Shown here: positions 17,629 to 26,713 of the stretch, one piece after another
Layout of the letters: every line of letters begins with the position of its first letter
Position numbering within the stretch: the stretch's first letter is position 1
Virus record (IMG/VR): IMGVR_UViG_3300033273_000392
Span: 1 to 64,000 of that record
Reading direction: 5' to 3' (one strand)
DNA: 64,000 nucleotides
Source of the DNA: a virus
Position numbers and translations under genes: made by a program
The notes under the pieces: model-generated
Seen by the model: the letters and a program-made list of their open reading frames with translations, nothing else
Database searches by the model: none
What the model was told of the DNA's origin: nothing

Positions 17629-18234
17629 TTACTTACGTAGATGGTTTCTAAACTGCGCTCTAATAGCTCCAACTGATGTTCCATTCAGATCTATAAAGTC
17701 ACATAATGCGATTCTTGGCCAGTTCTCATATGAAACCACGGCTTGATCTTTTTTCCTAGTAGGAATATATTGTCTTAACGCAAAATCAAATCCAAATCTT
17801 TCTAAAAATGATTTAGCTCCTTCGTATGTTAAAGAAATATGTCCCTGTATCTTTGCATTATCTGACTTATTGCCAGATGTTTGATTTTTAATTCTTCCCT
17901 CTAATCGGTCATAAACAAAATCAAGTAACTCTTCTTTAACGTTTGTTGGTAAAAGATTTAGATTTATGCCAAAGTCATTACTATCTACTGGATCTAATGC
18001 TAATACAACTGGATTTTGATCCCACCATGGAAGAGTCTTAATTCCAACTGGGGTTTCGTATCTAAAAACATAAATCTTACCTGGTAAAAATCTAGAACTT
18101 GTCTTAGCAACTGCACTCTCCCGTAGATTTCTTTTAGAGATTACAAACCAATCCTCTGCCTCCTTTCTGGCAAGCTTTTTTCCCCTTGCTGACTTACTTA
18201 GCTCTGATATTTGCTTTTTAACATAACCCATCAC
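17629..18234 (-). CDS. gp2-like protein (putative DNA end protector / head completion)
   Basis: The 201-residue basic protein has the segment LPGKIYVFRYETP followed by KTLPWWDQNPVVLAL and GINLNLLP, a pattern shared by a family in marine T4-like phages that is often labelled DNA end protector. Gene order agrees: in T4 gene 2 neighbours gene 4, and here it overlaps the gp4-like gene by 4 bases. gp2 protects packaged DNA ends from host RecBCD. The first two codons are both Met, so the start could be either. The functional label is by family and context and is only moderately sure. Confidence 0.5.
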   Translation of the reverse strand: MMGYVKKQISELSKSARGKKLARKEAEDWFVISKRNLRESAVAKTSSRFLPGKIYVFRYETPVGIKTLPWWDQNPVVLALDPVDSNDFGINLNLLPTNVKEELLDFVYDRLEGRIKNQTSGNKSDNAKIQGHISLTYEGAKSFLERFGFDFALRQYIPTRKKDQAVVSYENWPRIALCDFIDLNGTSVGAIRAQFRNHLRK

Positions 18235-18704
18235 TTAAGACTATTTTCAGTAAGTACGATGAATCTCCATCCTCTCTCCTCGGCCCACTGTTTGGCATAA
18301 GCGTACTTGTTTCTGTTCTTTATGTATTGCTCTGCAAGAAACTTATATGACTTAAGAGCCTTCTTAGAATTCTTTTTTGGAGGTTCTGGCTTTCTAATCT
18401 GAGCCTCTGGCTTTATCTCTACAAGATATTCTTCAAAGACTTCACCCTTTTTAACCTTCATATAAAAGTCTGGATAATACTTATGCTCCTTATTGTCAAG
18501 AGAGGACCAGTACTTTATCTCAACTGGTTCGCTTGACCATATTACAACCTCTTCCTTTGTATCGCACATTATCATAAACTTCCTCTCCCATGATGATCTA
18601 TAGATTATAGGAGTCTTGCCCTTGTACTTATCTGGGTTCTTAGGATTAAAGTAACCCTGTACAAAGCCTGAGTTTTTAGTTGGCTTTACATTCTTTATAG
18701 ACAT
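18231..18704 (-). CDS. 4: Head completion nuclease-like protein (gp4-like)
   Basis: The 157-residue protein matches T4 gp4 in layout: an N-terminal GYFNPKNPDKYKGK stretch, then IYRSSWERKFMIMCD, WSSEPVEIKYW, and YYPDFYMKV with the later EIKP. The D...E-K pattern (PDFYMKV, LVEIKP) is that of a PD-(D/E)XK nuclease fold of the TnsA type. gp4 completes the head before tail joining. The gene overlaps gp55 by 1 base and the gp2-like gene by 4 bases. Confidence 0.88.
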   Translation of the reverse strand: MSIKNVKPTKNSGFVQGYFNPKNPDKYKGKTPIIYRSSWERKFMIMCDTKEEVVIWSSEPVEIKYWSSLDNKEHKYYPDFYMKVKKGEVFEEYLVEIKPEAQIRKPEPPKKNSKKALKSYKFLAEQYIKNRNKYAYAKQWAEERGWRFIVLTENSLK

Positions 18705-19075
18705 TATATGTTAAAGATGCCACCTTCGCCGTGTGCTGAAGAAGACCTATCGATAGAGAGGGTGTCCTTATATTTTTGAGGATGAAGTTTGTTCCAGCCT
18801 TTGGCATACCCACGCTTAGCGATTTCTGTAAAATATGCAAATGCATTAGTGTACTGTGGGTTAAAGTTCTTCCAGTACTTCAGTAAATCTAAAATAGCGA
18901 ATTGAAGACAATCCAATCTGTCGTCTTCATTTACATAGCTAAGCTTTCTAATAGCTCTCTCAGCTAGCATTACAAGCATCTTCTCTGCTTTAGGAGTTAG
19001 CTTATCTTGTTCTTTAGACGCTACTATCTCTGCATATAGATCCTTATTGTTTAGGTAGTTCTTCTTTCTTGCCAC
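18704..19075 (-). CDS. 55: Late sigma factor (gp55-like)
   Basis: The 123-residue protein, started by GTG at 19075, has the shortened sigma-70-type layout of T4 gp55: a helical N-terminal part, the core region LDCLQFAILDLLKYW, then FNPQYTNAFAYFTEIAKRGYAKGW, equivalent to sigma region 2. gp55 directs host RNA polymerase to late promoters together with gp33 and the gp45 clamp. T4 gp55 is 185 residues, so this one is short. The C-terminus ends GGIFNI, a hydrophobic tail that could contact the clamp as gp55 does in T4. A terminator separates it from the gene upstream. Confidence 0.85.
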   Translation of the reverse strand: MARKKNYLNNKDLYAEIVASKEQDKLTPKAEKMLVMLAERAIRKLSYVNEDDRLDCLQFAILDLLKYWKNFNPQYTNAFAYFTEIAKRGYAKGWNKLHPQKYKDTLSIDRSSSAHGEGGIFNI

Positions 19076-19100
19076 AATTATGTTCTTTTAATTTATACGA

Positions 19101-19130
19101 AAAAAAGGCCGATTGTTTATCGACCTTTTT
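19101..19130 (-). terminator. Factorless terminator after the 418-residue gene
   Basis: A stem formed by AAAAAGG-C-CGAT and ATCG-A-CCTTTTT (19102-19113 with 19119-19130), one mismatch, 5-base loop, with T-rich sequence following on the minus strand. It may function in both directions by its symmetry. Confidence 0.75.
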
Positions 19131-19150
19131 AACAAAGACTTTTTAAGTTC

Positions 19151-20407
19151 TTAAACGGTTTCAGAACTAGATAGATCTATAAACCTTTTTTCTACTTTAA
19201 AGATATCCTCTCCTATAAAAACAGATATCATATCATCAGATCCAGCATTAGTGTAATCTATTGCGTCTACCATAATCTCTGTTCCCTTAGCAAGTCCATC
19301 AAGTTCTCTATTAATATTACCAGGAACATAACCGCTATCTCTATCTACTTCTCCAGCTTCTAGAACTCTGATCTCCTCTTCTAGCTTAGCGATTTCACCA
19401 TTGATTAGGGCATCAGCTTCCTTGATTTCAGGAATGTTCTTGTTAGCATCAGCAAGCATATTTCTCTGATCCTTTAGGAACGCAATCATCTCATGCAACT
19501 GCTCGATCTTCTTATCAGCTGCCTCCTTAGCAACTCTAGCGTCTTCTAAAATGTCTTCGAACATGAAAGAAACATCGTTGCCAGTATTTTCGTTCATATA
19601 CTCAATTGCATCAACTGCGTTTACTTTACTCATTGTAGTAAGATTAGACTCATTCATGTTTCTGAACAAGAATGCAGACTTACCAGATCTTAGTACTGCG
19701 TAGTATGCGTTATCGTCCTTGCTTTCAGAAACAAAGTCGAGGTGCTTATAGTTTGCATAGTTATTAGCAACCTTTTCGAAAAGCTTAACCTTTGGCATGT
19801 TATCATAAGTAACCATACCTAGGGCAAATACGTGATTTGAAAAGCTCTCGTCAAGAATCTCAGTAGAGTTGATGTAGAACTTATTGCTTTCTGCAACATA
19901 TCTGAATACAGCAATCATTGGATGTCTTCTGCTTTCATTAAGCTTATTCTCAACGTCTGAAATCTTAGCTGTTAAGCTTAACATCTTATCGTCATATGCC
20001 TTTCTAGATTCATCAAGCTGCTTGCTCTGCTCGCTAAGCTGGTCAAATTCAACGCGAGTATCTTTAACCTTAGAAACCTTTCGGTTAAACTTCAGCTTAG
20101 TCTGCTCCTCTATAAGTTCTTCTCTCTGTTCTTTTAGGCTTAGGTATTGATCGTAGTTAGATAGGTTTTCGTTTGTTGCACCACTAACTTGTGTGTTATT
20201 TACAACGTCATAGTACATTCTGGCTCCTAGCTCGTCTATATAAAAAGTTTTTAGGCCCGAGACTAAAGCAGAAAAATCTGCAGGAACTGCGTTCTCAACA
20301 ACGAAAGTATCTCCTGTTTTTCTTAGGTTAGTTCTGCCTAAATGGAAGAACATTCCGCCTTCTGTTTCAAAAACTGGAGAGAATACGCTCTTATTAAAGT
20401 TACTCAT
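19151..20407 (-). CDS. Unknown 418-residue late protein with two coiled coils
   Basis: I do not recognise the family. The protein has two coiled-coil stretches (about residues 85-160 and 285-350) separated by globular regions (HPMIAVFRYVAES near 163), and an acidic composition. No signal peptide or membrane segment is visible. It has a GATATATA motif 28 bases upstream and its own terminator, so it is a single-gene late unit between gp15 and gp55. A virion, scaffold or assembly-chaperone role is inferred from the promoter only. Confidence 0.6.
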   Translation of the reverse strand: MSNFNKSVFSPVFETEGGMFFHLGRTNLRKTGDTFVVENAVPADFSALVSGLKTFYIDELGARMYYDVVNNTQVSGATNENLSNYDQYLSLKEQREELIEEQTKLKFNRKVSKVKDTRVEFDQLSEQSKQLDESRKAYDDKMLSLTAKISDVENKLNESRRHPMIAVFRYVAESNKFYINSTEILDESFSNHVFALGMVTYDNMPKVKLFEKVANNYANYKHLDFVSESKDDNAYYAVLRSGKSAFLFRNMNESNLTTMSKVNAVDAIEYMNENTGNDVSFMFEDILEDARVAKEAADKKIEQLHEMIAFLKDQRNMLADANKNIPEIKEADALINGEIAKLEEEIRVLEAGEVDRDSGYVPGNINRELDGLAKGTEIMVDAIDYTNAGSDDMISVFIGEDIFKVEKRFIDLSSSETV

Positions 20408-20435
20408 CTTGAATTGTTATTTTGTTCAATTTCTA

Positions 20436-20443
20436 TATATATC
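20436..20443 (-). promoter_or_regulatory. Putative late promoter core GATATATA for the 418-residue gene
   Basis: Minus-strand GATATATA overlapping the gp15 stop region, 28 bases before the ATG at 20407. Confidence 0.6.
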
Positions 20444-21290
20444 ACCCAAATAGGTTCTTATTATCAAATGGAAGCCTAGGCGACTTGACCCTGTATTTAT
20501 CGCCTAAGAATCCTGGTGTGCTTAAGTTATCGTCCTCATGCATTCTCACTCTGTTATTGACACCTAGATCTGTATCTGATCCGATTTCAAACATTCTATT
20601 TCCAGCATGCATCTCAGTACTATAGTCAAACGATGGTATAAATGAATGTATTTCTAAAGAGAACGTTACCTTGTGATTTCCCTTATCATCAAAACCATAT
20701 TCAACTGGCCTTTCCATAGTATAATCATCTGGCATTGCATAATATGCTGCTAGTCTATATAGTCCTTCTTCTAGATGTCCAACCTCTACGTTATAGTAGT
20801 TAGACTTATACATCTTCTTAATGATAGACTCTGTAACCTTAAACAGATCTAGTTGGCTTGATAGTAACATCTCAACGTCAAATCCAACAGTAATAGGAAT
20901 CATATCAAACTCTGCCATATAGCCTGCCATATTTCCATCAGGACCTAGCTTAGCATAATGACCCATATTTCTCTTGTTAACAAGCTTAGATGGATCTACT
21001 GCAAGAGACGTTAAGTTTACAATACCCCTTGGAACTTGATCGTAATTACCATCAGCTCTTCCGTCTGGCTCGCAATCCTCTCCGTTAATAGTCGAGAACA
21101 AGAAATTATCTCTTAGGAAATTCTCATCTCCAGAGATAGCGTAAAAGAAAGGTACGTCAACGATAACTCTGTCATCATTGTTTACTTGTCTATAGAAGCT
21201 CATCTTATCATTAAGATCAGCCAGAAGACCAATAATTAAGTGTCTAACAACCGAGTCGTCCTTATTGAATTTAAGGTTATAACTTGCCAT
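20442..21290 (-). CDS. 15: Tail completion / sheath stabiliser protein (gp15-like)
   Basis: The 282-residue protein follows T4 gp15 in layout: an N-terminal stretch ending RVIVDVPFFYA (T4 has the similar FIRVPITYAS), a central AEFDMIPITVGFDVEMLL then FKVTESIIKKMY, and NHKVTFSLEIHSFIP near residue 212. gp15 caps the tail tube and sheath and makes the head-tail joint. Length is close to T4 gp15 (272). The ATG lies only 4 bases from a GATATATA motif. The call rests on pattern similarity, not an alignment. Confidence 0.65.
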   Translation of the reverse strand: MASYNLKFNKDDSVVRHLIIGLLADLNDKMSFYRQVNNDDRVIVDVPFFYAISGDENFLRDNFLFSTINGEDCEPDGRADGNYDQVPRGIVNLTSLAVDPSKLVNKRNMGHYAKLGPDGNMAGYMAEFDMIPITVGFDVEMLLSSQLDLFKVTESIIKKMYKSNYYNVEVGHLEEGLYRLAAYYAMPDDYTMERPVEYGFDDKGNHKVTFSLEIHSFIPSFDYSTEMHAGNRMFEIGSDTDLGVNNRVRMHEDDNLSTPGFLGDKYRVKSPRLPFDNKNLFG

Positions 21291-21294
21291 TGAT

Positions 21295-21302
21295 TATATA
21301 TC
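21295..21302 (-). promoter_or_regulatory. Putative late promoter core GATATATA, 4 bases from gp15 start
   Basis: Minus-strand GATATATA with only ATCA between it and the ATG. It overlaps the end of the cysteine synthase gene. Confidence 0.6.
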
Positions 21303-22176
21303 AAAGACAGGTCATGTATCTGTCTCCACGGTCACATAGTATCGTTGCAACCACTTGCTTACTATTTGCTTTAGCCCATCTTACAGATGCTAGAACGTTT
21401 GCTCCTGCTGAAATTCCCACAAAATAACCCATCTTAGCCAATTTAAGAGCCATATCCTTAGCATCGTCTGTTGAAATAACTTCTATATGGTCAACTTCCT
21501 TTAAGTCAACCAAGAACTTAGAACCATCACCAATACCTTGAATGCCATGGAGTCCGGGTTCGCCGCCTGACATAACAGCAGACTCTGCAGGCTCAACAGC
21601 AATAACCTTCATGTCATAATACTGATCTCGTAGATATGTACCTGCTCCCATAATAGTTCCGCCAGTTCCAGTACCTGCAACAAATGCATCTGGTGTAACT
21701 TCTAGATCTTTAAATGATTCATGAAATTCTGGCCCAGTGGTTTCATAATGTACATCGATGTTCCATTGCGTATGGAACTGATTACAATTAAACCATCCTT
21801 CGTTCTTGCGGGCTAGCTTGTCTCTAAGGGCAATAGCTCCATCAAAATCACCAGCAGGAACTTCGATAAGCTCAGCCCCATAATAGCTAAACATCTTCTT
21901 TCTTTCTTCGCTCATATTTGATGGCATAACAATTACCATTCTATAGCCGAGTAGAGCTGCGAACATGGCAAGTGCAATTCCAGTGTTTCCGCTAGTTGCT
22001 TCGACTAGAGTATCGCCTTTAGAAATAAGTCCTCGTGATTCAGCTTCAGTTATAACCCTAGAAGCTAATCTATCCTTAACAGATCCACTGGGGTTTAAGA
22101 ACTCTGCTTTACCTAGAACAGTAACTCCGTCTATTTCAAGTTCAATAAGTGGGGTCTTTCCTACGTATTCAATCAT
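21301..22176 (-). CDS. cysK: Cysteine synthase A-like enzyme (O-acetylserine sulfhydrylase)
   Basis: The 291-residue PLP enzyme would make L-cysteine from O-acetylserine and sulfide. Motifs: PLP lysine K34 in NPSGSVKDR (28-36), substrate loop TSGNTG (61-66), PLP phosphate loop GTGTGGT (168-174), and GISAGAN near residue 254. Length is slightly below bacterial CysK (about 320), with a shorter C-terminus. The start codon overlaps the gp46 stop as TGATG, so it is translationally coupled to a recombination gene, not part of any host-like sulfur operon. It is an auxiliary metabolic gene; a moonlighting role through CysK protein partners cannot be excluded. Confidence 0.9.
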   Translation of the reverse strand: MIEYVGKTPLIELEIDGVTVLGKAEFLNPSGSVKDRLASRVITEAESRGLISKGDTLVEATSGNTGIALAMFAALLGYRMVIVMPSNMSEERKKMFSYYGAELIEVPAGDFDGAIALRDKLARKNEGWFNCNQFHTQWNIDVHYETTGPEFHESFKDLEVTPDAFVAGTGTGGTIMGAGTYLRDQYYDMKVIAVEPAESAVMSGGEPGLHGIQGIGDGSKFLVDLKEVDHIEVISTDDAKDMALKLAKMGYFVGISAGANVLASVRWAKANSKQVVATILCDRGDRYMTCL

Positions 22177-23846
22177 CAGTCAATTGATTCTATTGCAAAT
22201 TTAGAGAAACCATTCTCTCTGTAGATCTGAAGCTTCTTATCGAAGATTTCATGAGGTAATACAGTATGATTAATTACAAACGTATTTATATTGTGCTCCT
22301 TGATAACCTGCTTTAGAATCTTAAGAATATTATAAACTCCATCATGGTCAACTGAGCTCAATAGCTCATCTAAGAACAGAAGATTGAGCTGTGGAAAGCG
22401 AAGCTTTAGAATCTTAATGATTGCAATAATAATGATAAAGTCTGCCTTCTTTCTTTCACCTGTAGAAAGAGTCATTGGGTTAATTTCTTCGCCTAGGTGA
22501 TTAATAACACAGTTAAACTTCTCATCAAATCTAATCTGAAATGGCAAGTGCATGGTCTGTGCCATTGCAGCAATGTTCGTATTTAGACCAGGTAAAATAG
22601 TCTTAACCGCAAGGTTCTTTACGCCATCATCGCCTAAGATCTGCTCTACAATTTCCATAAAGTTATAGTCTGCTGAAAGGCTATCACGTTCTTGTGACTT
22701 AGTCTTTTCCTTTTCTTCGAACTCTTGGATAAGATTCTTAAGATGCTGGAACTCTCCTTCGTCAGCTGTATCTTTTAGCTTTAGCAATTCTTTTTTAAGG
22801 TCACCCATCTGATATTTGATATCAGATACCTTTGATCCAATAGTTTGCTTTTCTTGCTTTAAGTTATCTATAGATTCTTTTATAGAATCCATATCTACCT
22901 TAATAGACTTAATCTTATTTGTATTGTCTGTAATACAATCACTAAACTCCGCCTTTTGTTGATTATGCCAGTCGCTCGTAAGCTTAGTCTCACATGTTGG
23001 ACAATGCCCGCTTTCGTATAGTGCTAGCTTTCTTTTAAGAGCATCTATTTCATGCTTTAGTTTTCCAGCAGAAGCACGTTGTACGTCATATTCATCCGTC
23101 TTTTCCTTAATACCTGAATCAACACCTAATCCCTGCTTAGATAGTTCTTTAGCCTCTTCATTTAAGGTAATAAGAGACTCTTTAAGCTCTTCAATTCTTT
23201 CCTTATTTTTCTGTGATGACTCTTCTAGCAGCGTGTTTAAATTGTAACGAACCGAAGCTATAGAATCTATAATTTGAGATAGCTCAGATTCATAACTATC
23301 TATGTCGACCTTTATAGACTTTCTACTATCTTTAACGGCACGTTGCATATCATTAAGAATAGAAAAGCCAAACATTCGATCAATAATCTGCTTCTTATCA
23401 GAAGGACTCATAGTCAAAAAAGACTTAAAGTCATTAATAGAAAGTATAATGATATTCTTAAATACGTGATATGGAATACCGTAAACCTCTTCTTCTAAAT
23501 AGTCTTGTACTGACTTCTTGCCTGCCTTATCAAATTCAACACCGTTAATTAGAACCTCAAACTTTGTAGGTGCCAGACCACGCTCAATCTCTACATTAAT
23601 ATCTCCACATTGTAAGTTAATCTTAACCCAAAGCTCTTTATTAATACGGTTAGGTAGGTCTGCAAGCTTTACACCTTCAACCTTACCATACAGCGCAAAA
23701 ATAATAGCATTAGCCACAGTAGTTTTACCATGGCCATTTTTACCCAATGTCAAGAAAAGCTCAGACTTATCCTTATCAAACTTTAGGACTTGCTTCTGAT
23801 TTCCGTACGACGCAAAATTCTTAAACTCAATAGAAGATATCCTCAT
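22176..23846 (-). CDS. 46: Recombination nuclease ATPase subunit (gp46-like, SbcC/Rad50 family)
   Basis: The 556-residue SMC-like ATPase pairs with gp47 to process DNA ends for recombination-dependent replication. Motifs: Walker A GKNGHGKTT at 35-43, a zinc-hook CPTC at about 282-285 between two coiled-coil arms, signature STGERKKAD near 460 and Walker B LLFLDELLSS near 500. Length matches T4 gp46 (560). Its start overlaps the gp47 stop by 4 bases, as in many 47-46 pairs. Confidence 0.95.
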   Translation of the reverse strand: MRISSIEFKNFASYGNQKQVLKFDKDKSELFLTLGKNGHGKTTVANAIIFALYGKVEGVKLADLPNRINKELWVKINLQCGDINVEIERGLAPTKFEVLINGVEFDKAGKKSVQDYLEEEVYGIPYHVFKNIIILSINDFKSFLTMSPSDKKQIIDRMFGFSILNDMQRAVKDSRKSIKVDIDSYESELSQIIDSIASVRYNLNTLLEESSQKNKERIEELKESLITLNEEAKELSKQGLGVDSGIKEKTDEYDVQRASAGKLKHEIDALKRKLALYESGHCPTCETKLTSDWHNQQKAEFSDCITDNTNKIKSIKVDMDSIKESIDNLKQEKQTIGSKVSDIKYQMGDLKKELLKLKDTADEGEFQHLKNLIQEFEEKEKTKSQERDSLSADYNFMEIVEQILGDDGVKNLAVKTILPGLNTNIAAMAQTMHLPFQIRFDEKFNCVINHLGEEINPMTLSTGERKKADFIIIIAIIKILKLRFPQLNLLFLDELLSSVDHDGVYNILKILKQVIKEHNINTFVINHTVLPHEIFDKKLQIYRENGFSKFAIESID

Positions 23847-24958
23847 GTAGTTACATCATAGTTATACGCGCATTGCGTATATAGATCTTTTAACCTAGCC
23901 TTTAGTCTTTGTTTCATTTCATCATCGTAACCCATTCCTTCAACATACGAATTACAAAGGGTCATGATGTTATAATTTTTATACATTTCTTCTATCTCAT
24001 CTATATCGTACATATCTTTATCGATATAGTTATCTTCATTATAAATCGTAGGCTCAAGCTTACGTCCTATATTTTGAATCTTATTTACTAAATGAGAAAG
24101 TGAATTAGTTGTAGCAATTTTAGATGGTACATATAGATCTACAAAGTTATTCTCAATATGCTTCTTAAAATGACCTAAAGGCATATCATAGATCTGTGTG
24201 ATATTGTACTTAAGAAACTTAGGAGAAACATGATTCTCAAAAAACGTTTCTTCCATAGTTGATAGATCTGAAAGATAAAATCCTTTGACGTTACCACTAT
24301 CAGAACGAGTAAGCTCATAAGGCGTTCCTACAAGTAGAAGTTTGCCCTGCTCTTGGCGATAGTGAATATGCCCAGAATACACTCGGTCATAACGATCATA
24401 TGAGTTAGGGGGAGTACCATGTTCATTCTTAACCTTAGAGTTAAGCTTGACTCCAGAAACTTCAGAGTGGCAAAATACAATGTTTGCATCTAGATATTCT
24501 GCAAGAGTCTCTGCTTCGTGATCCGGATCCTTTCTCCAAGGCATTAAGAGCACCTTTCTTCCGCTCCAATTAAATGTTTTACAATCTGTGTAGACTTGAA
24601 CGTTAGGAATCCATTTAAGAGTGTCAATTGAGGTAATCTCATTTGACTTCTTTGCCCAGATATCATGGTTTCCACAAATAACATAAGTGGGTAAGATTTC
24701 ACCCAAGCGCTCAAATAGGTTTACTGCATAGTTAAGAACTTTAATATTAATAGACTGTCGATTATCAAATGTGTCTCCAACCTGTACTAAAACATCTCCG
24801 GGCTGAACATGCTTCTTTAGGGTTGGCAAAAATAGGTTCTCGAAGAAATCCTTTTGAATATTCAGCCATTCTACTGAATTAGCACGAACTCCAAAGTGAA
24901 CATCACCGAGAACCCATACTCTTTTTACCTCGCTATCTAAAATTTCTGGGGTTATCAT
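23843..24958 (-). CDS. 47: Recombination nuclease subunit (gp47-like, SbcD/Mre11 family)
   Basis: The 371-residue calcineurin-type phosphoesterase is the nuclease partner of gp46. Motifs in order: GDVHFG (18-23), GDTFDNR (61-67), GNHD (96-99), CHSEVSG near 163 and GHIHYR (196-201). It overlaps gp46 by 4 bases and the upstream gp33-like gene by 1 base, forming a coupled set. Length is close to T4 gp47 (339). Confidence 0.95.
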   Translation of the reverse strand: MITPEILDSEVKRVWVLGDVHFGVRANSVEWLNIQKDFFENLFLPTLKKHVQPGDVLVQVGDTFDNRQSINIKVLNYAVNLFERLGEILPTYVICGNHDIWAKKSNEITSIDTLKWIPNVQVYTDCKTFNWSGRKVLLMPWRKDPDHEAETLAEYLDANIVFCHSEVSGVKLNSKVKNEHGTPPNSYDRYDRVYSGHIHYRQEQGKLLLVGTPYELTRSDSGNVKGFYLSDLSTMEETFFENHVSPKFLKYNITQIYDMPLGHFKKHIENNFVDLYVPSKIATTNSLSHLVNKIQNIGRKLEPTIYNEDNYIDKDMYDIDEIEEMYKNYNIMTLCNSYVEGMGYDDEMKQRLKARLKDLYTQCAYNYDVTT

Positions 24959-25395
24959 TAAAATAGCTTTTTAATGTTTTTCTTTCCTAAAATTCCAGTC
25001 TTATTGTCTAATTCCTCGATAAGCTCTTCTTTATATACATTTGAAAGTGACCCATAAAATTTAGTTGGATTGATATCAAAATAAACGCACAGCTCGCTAA
25101 AAATATCAATACGGGTATACTCTCTAAGTAGCTCATCAACAATAAACCCATAGACTTCATTGATGTCTACCTTTTTAAGCTTATTGTATTTACCAAGCTC
25201 ATCAATTTCATTAAACTGCTTGAACCTAGACTTAGTTATAAGTTCATGTATATCTCGGTTCAGCATTTCCTGCTGGATCTTTTCTTCCTCATGTCTGTGG
25301 TCTCTAAAGACCGGATCTAAATCAAACTTAAAGTTTGAGATAGACTCAAATTCAGTAGAAGTAAAATTATTATCAAATATTTTATCCTTTCTCAT
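24958..25395 (-). CDS. 33: Putative late transcription coactivator (gp33-like)
   Basis: I set the start at 25395 (MRKDKIFDNN), directly after the helicase stop; an earlier in-frame codon would lie inside the helicase gene. The 145-residue protein has a helical C-terminal half with FSELCVYFDINPTKF then KEELIEEL, a pattern seen in gp33 proteins of T4-like phages (a helix ending in a CEEHxID-like element). It ends KKLF, a hydrophobic tail of the kind gp33 uses to bind the sliding clamp. gp33 bridges clamp and polymerase to activate gp55-dependent late transcription. Presence of gp55 supports it, but similarity is weak. Confidence 0.55.
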   Translation of the reverse strand: MRKDKIFDNNFTSTEFESISNFKFDLDPVFRDHRHEEEKIQQEMLNRDIHELITKSRFKQFNEIDELGKYNKLKKVDINEVYGFIVDELLREYTRIDIFSELCVYFDINPTKFYGSLSNVYKEELIEELDNKTGILGKKNIKKLF

Positions 25396-25396
25396 A

Positions 25397-26713
25397 TCAA
25401 ATGCTGTGTATATTACTGTTCGACATTTCGTCGGTTTCAATTAGTCTCATGTAGTTATAGTTCACGTTTAGTTTGCACTTAACGCCTTTACCCTCACCGT
25501 CTCTCATCTTAAGAATCTTAAGCCAGTATTCCTCGCTTGCTCTCATGAGATCGTCTTGAATAATACCTAACATAACATCAGCAGTATGAGAAAGACCTGC
25601 AGATTCAGCAATGTCGCTCATAGTGATATCCGATGCATTATAGCCAGATCTTGTAATCTGTGTTGCTGTAACGATCAGCCAATTATTTCTGATACCCATA
25701 GCTCTTAGATCCTCAGCAATCTGCTTAATCTTCATATAGGTATTCTCAGTGTTTTGGTTTCTGTAGTTAGCTAGGATGTTTATATAGTCAATAACAACCG
25801 CGCCTAATTTAATCTGCTTCTCTTCCTCAACTTGAGTTAGATATGCTTCAATATCTAGGACCGTTGCCTGTGATGTTGGGAACTGTTTAATGAAAAGTTG
25901 ACCTGGAGGTGTAAATCCATCGCCAACTGTTTCTAGGCGTCTTTTTATGTATTCTGAATTCTGTGCCTTGTCTCCATATTCATTAATAGGAATACTCAAC
26001 AAGTTTGCACCAATACGCTTTACAAACTTATGTGCTGCCATCTCTGCTGTGATAACTGCAGTATTAGTTCCCATCTTAACGAAGTTAGCAGCGTCATTAG
26101 CAAGGTAGATTGACTTACCAATGTTTTGTTCGCCTGCATAAACTACAAGGTTACCGCCCTTATCATAACCACCTCCGAGAACTCTATCTAAGAAGTTATA
26201 GCCTGTTGAAACCTTATCGGCTTCTTTCTGATTGTGTGAATCAACGTCAAAGAAGTCTAGACCAAGATCTGAATTAAAGTTAAGGTTATTACGGTCATTA
26301 ATAAGACCCTTAACCTTTGTGATAATAGACTCTGCATTCTCAGGAGTTACCTTAGTAGTCTTGATAAACTCAATAGTATCAATAAGAGAAGTATCGAAGT
26401 TTCTCCACTTAATCCATGACTCAGCAGTAGACGTTAACCATTCTTCGTCATACTGATCTAGATCTACATCAAATATAATGCTAAGTACATCATCCGAAAC
26501 CTTTTCTTTAGCTCTCTTTGAATTCTCAATAAGTAGCTTTAGCTGGTCCCTAGTAGGCGTCTCATTAAACTTGCCATAAAACTTATTGGCCAAAATACTG
26601 AGGATGTCTATTTCTTCAGACGTATAGAAATTAGTCTTAATAGACTGCAAGTATTTAGGCTTCTCTAACGAGAGTCTAAAAAATACCTTCTCAAAATCTT
26701 GACCGAACTGCAT
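25397..26713 (-). CDS. 41: Replicative DNA helicase (gp41-like, DnaB family)
   Basis: The 438-residue RecA-fold helicase unwinds the fork and binds primase. Motifs: the STGYNFLDRVLGGG entry to the core at 169-182, Walker A variant GEQNIGKS at 194-201, catalytic glutamate in ITAEMAAH near 223, Walker B VVIDY at 306-310, and QITRSGYN near 347. Length is near T4 gp41 (475). It is coupled to its neighbours by a 1-base overlap upstream and a 1-base gap downstream, in a UvsX-helicase-gp47-gp46 series. Confidence 0.94.
   Translation of the reverse strand: MQFGQDFEKVFFRLSLEKPKYLQSIKTNFYTSEEIDILSILANKFYGKFNETPTRDQLKLLIENSKRAKEKVSDDVLSIIFDVDLDQYDEEWLTSTAESWIKWRNFDTSLIDTIEFIKTTKVTPENAESIITKVKGLINDRNNLNFNSDLGLDFFDVDSHNQKEADKVSTGYNFLDRVLGGGYDKGGNLVVYAGEQNIGKSIYLANDAANFVKMGTNTAVITAEMAAHKFVKRIGANLLSIPINEYGDKAQNSEYIKRRLETVGDGFTPPGQLFIKQFPTSQATVLDIEAYLTQVEEEKQIKLGAVVIDYINILANYRNQNTENTYMKIKQIAEDLRAMGIRNNWLIVTATQITRSGYNASDITMSDIAESAGLSHTADVMLGIIQDDLMRASEEYWLKILKMRDGEGKGVKCKLNVNYNYMRLIETDEMSNSNIHSI

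Noticed and set aside
19101-19130. The hairpin after the 418-residue gene as a regulatory riboswitch
   Set aside because: Short stem with T-rich flanks on both sides is fully explained as a terminator.
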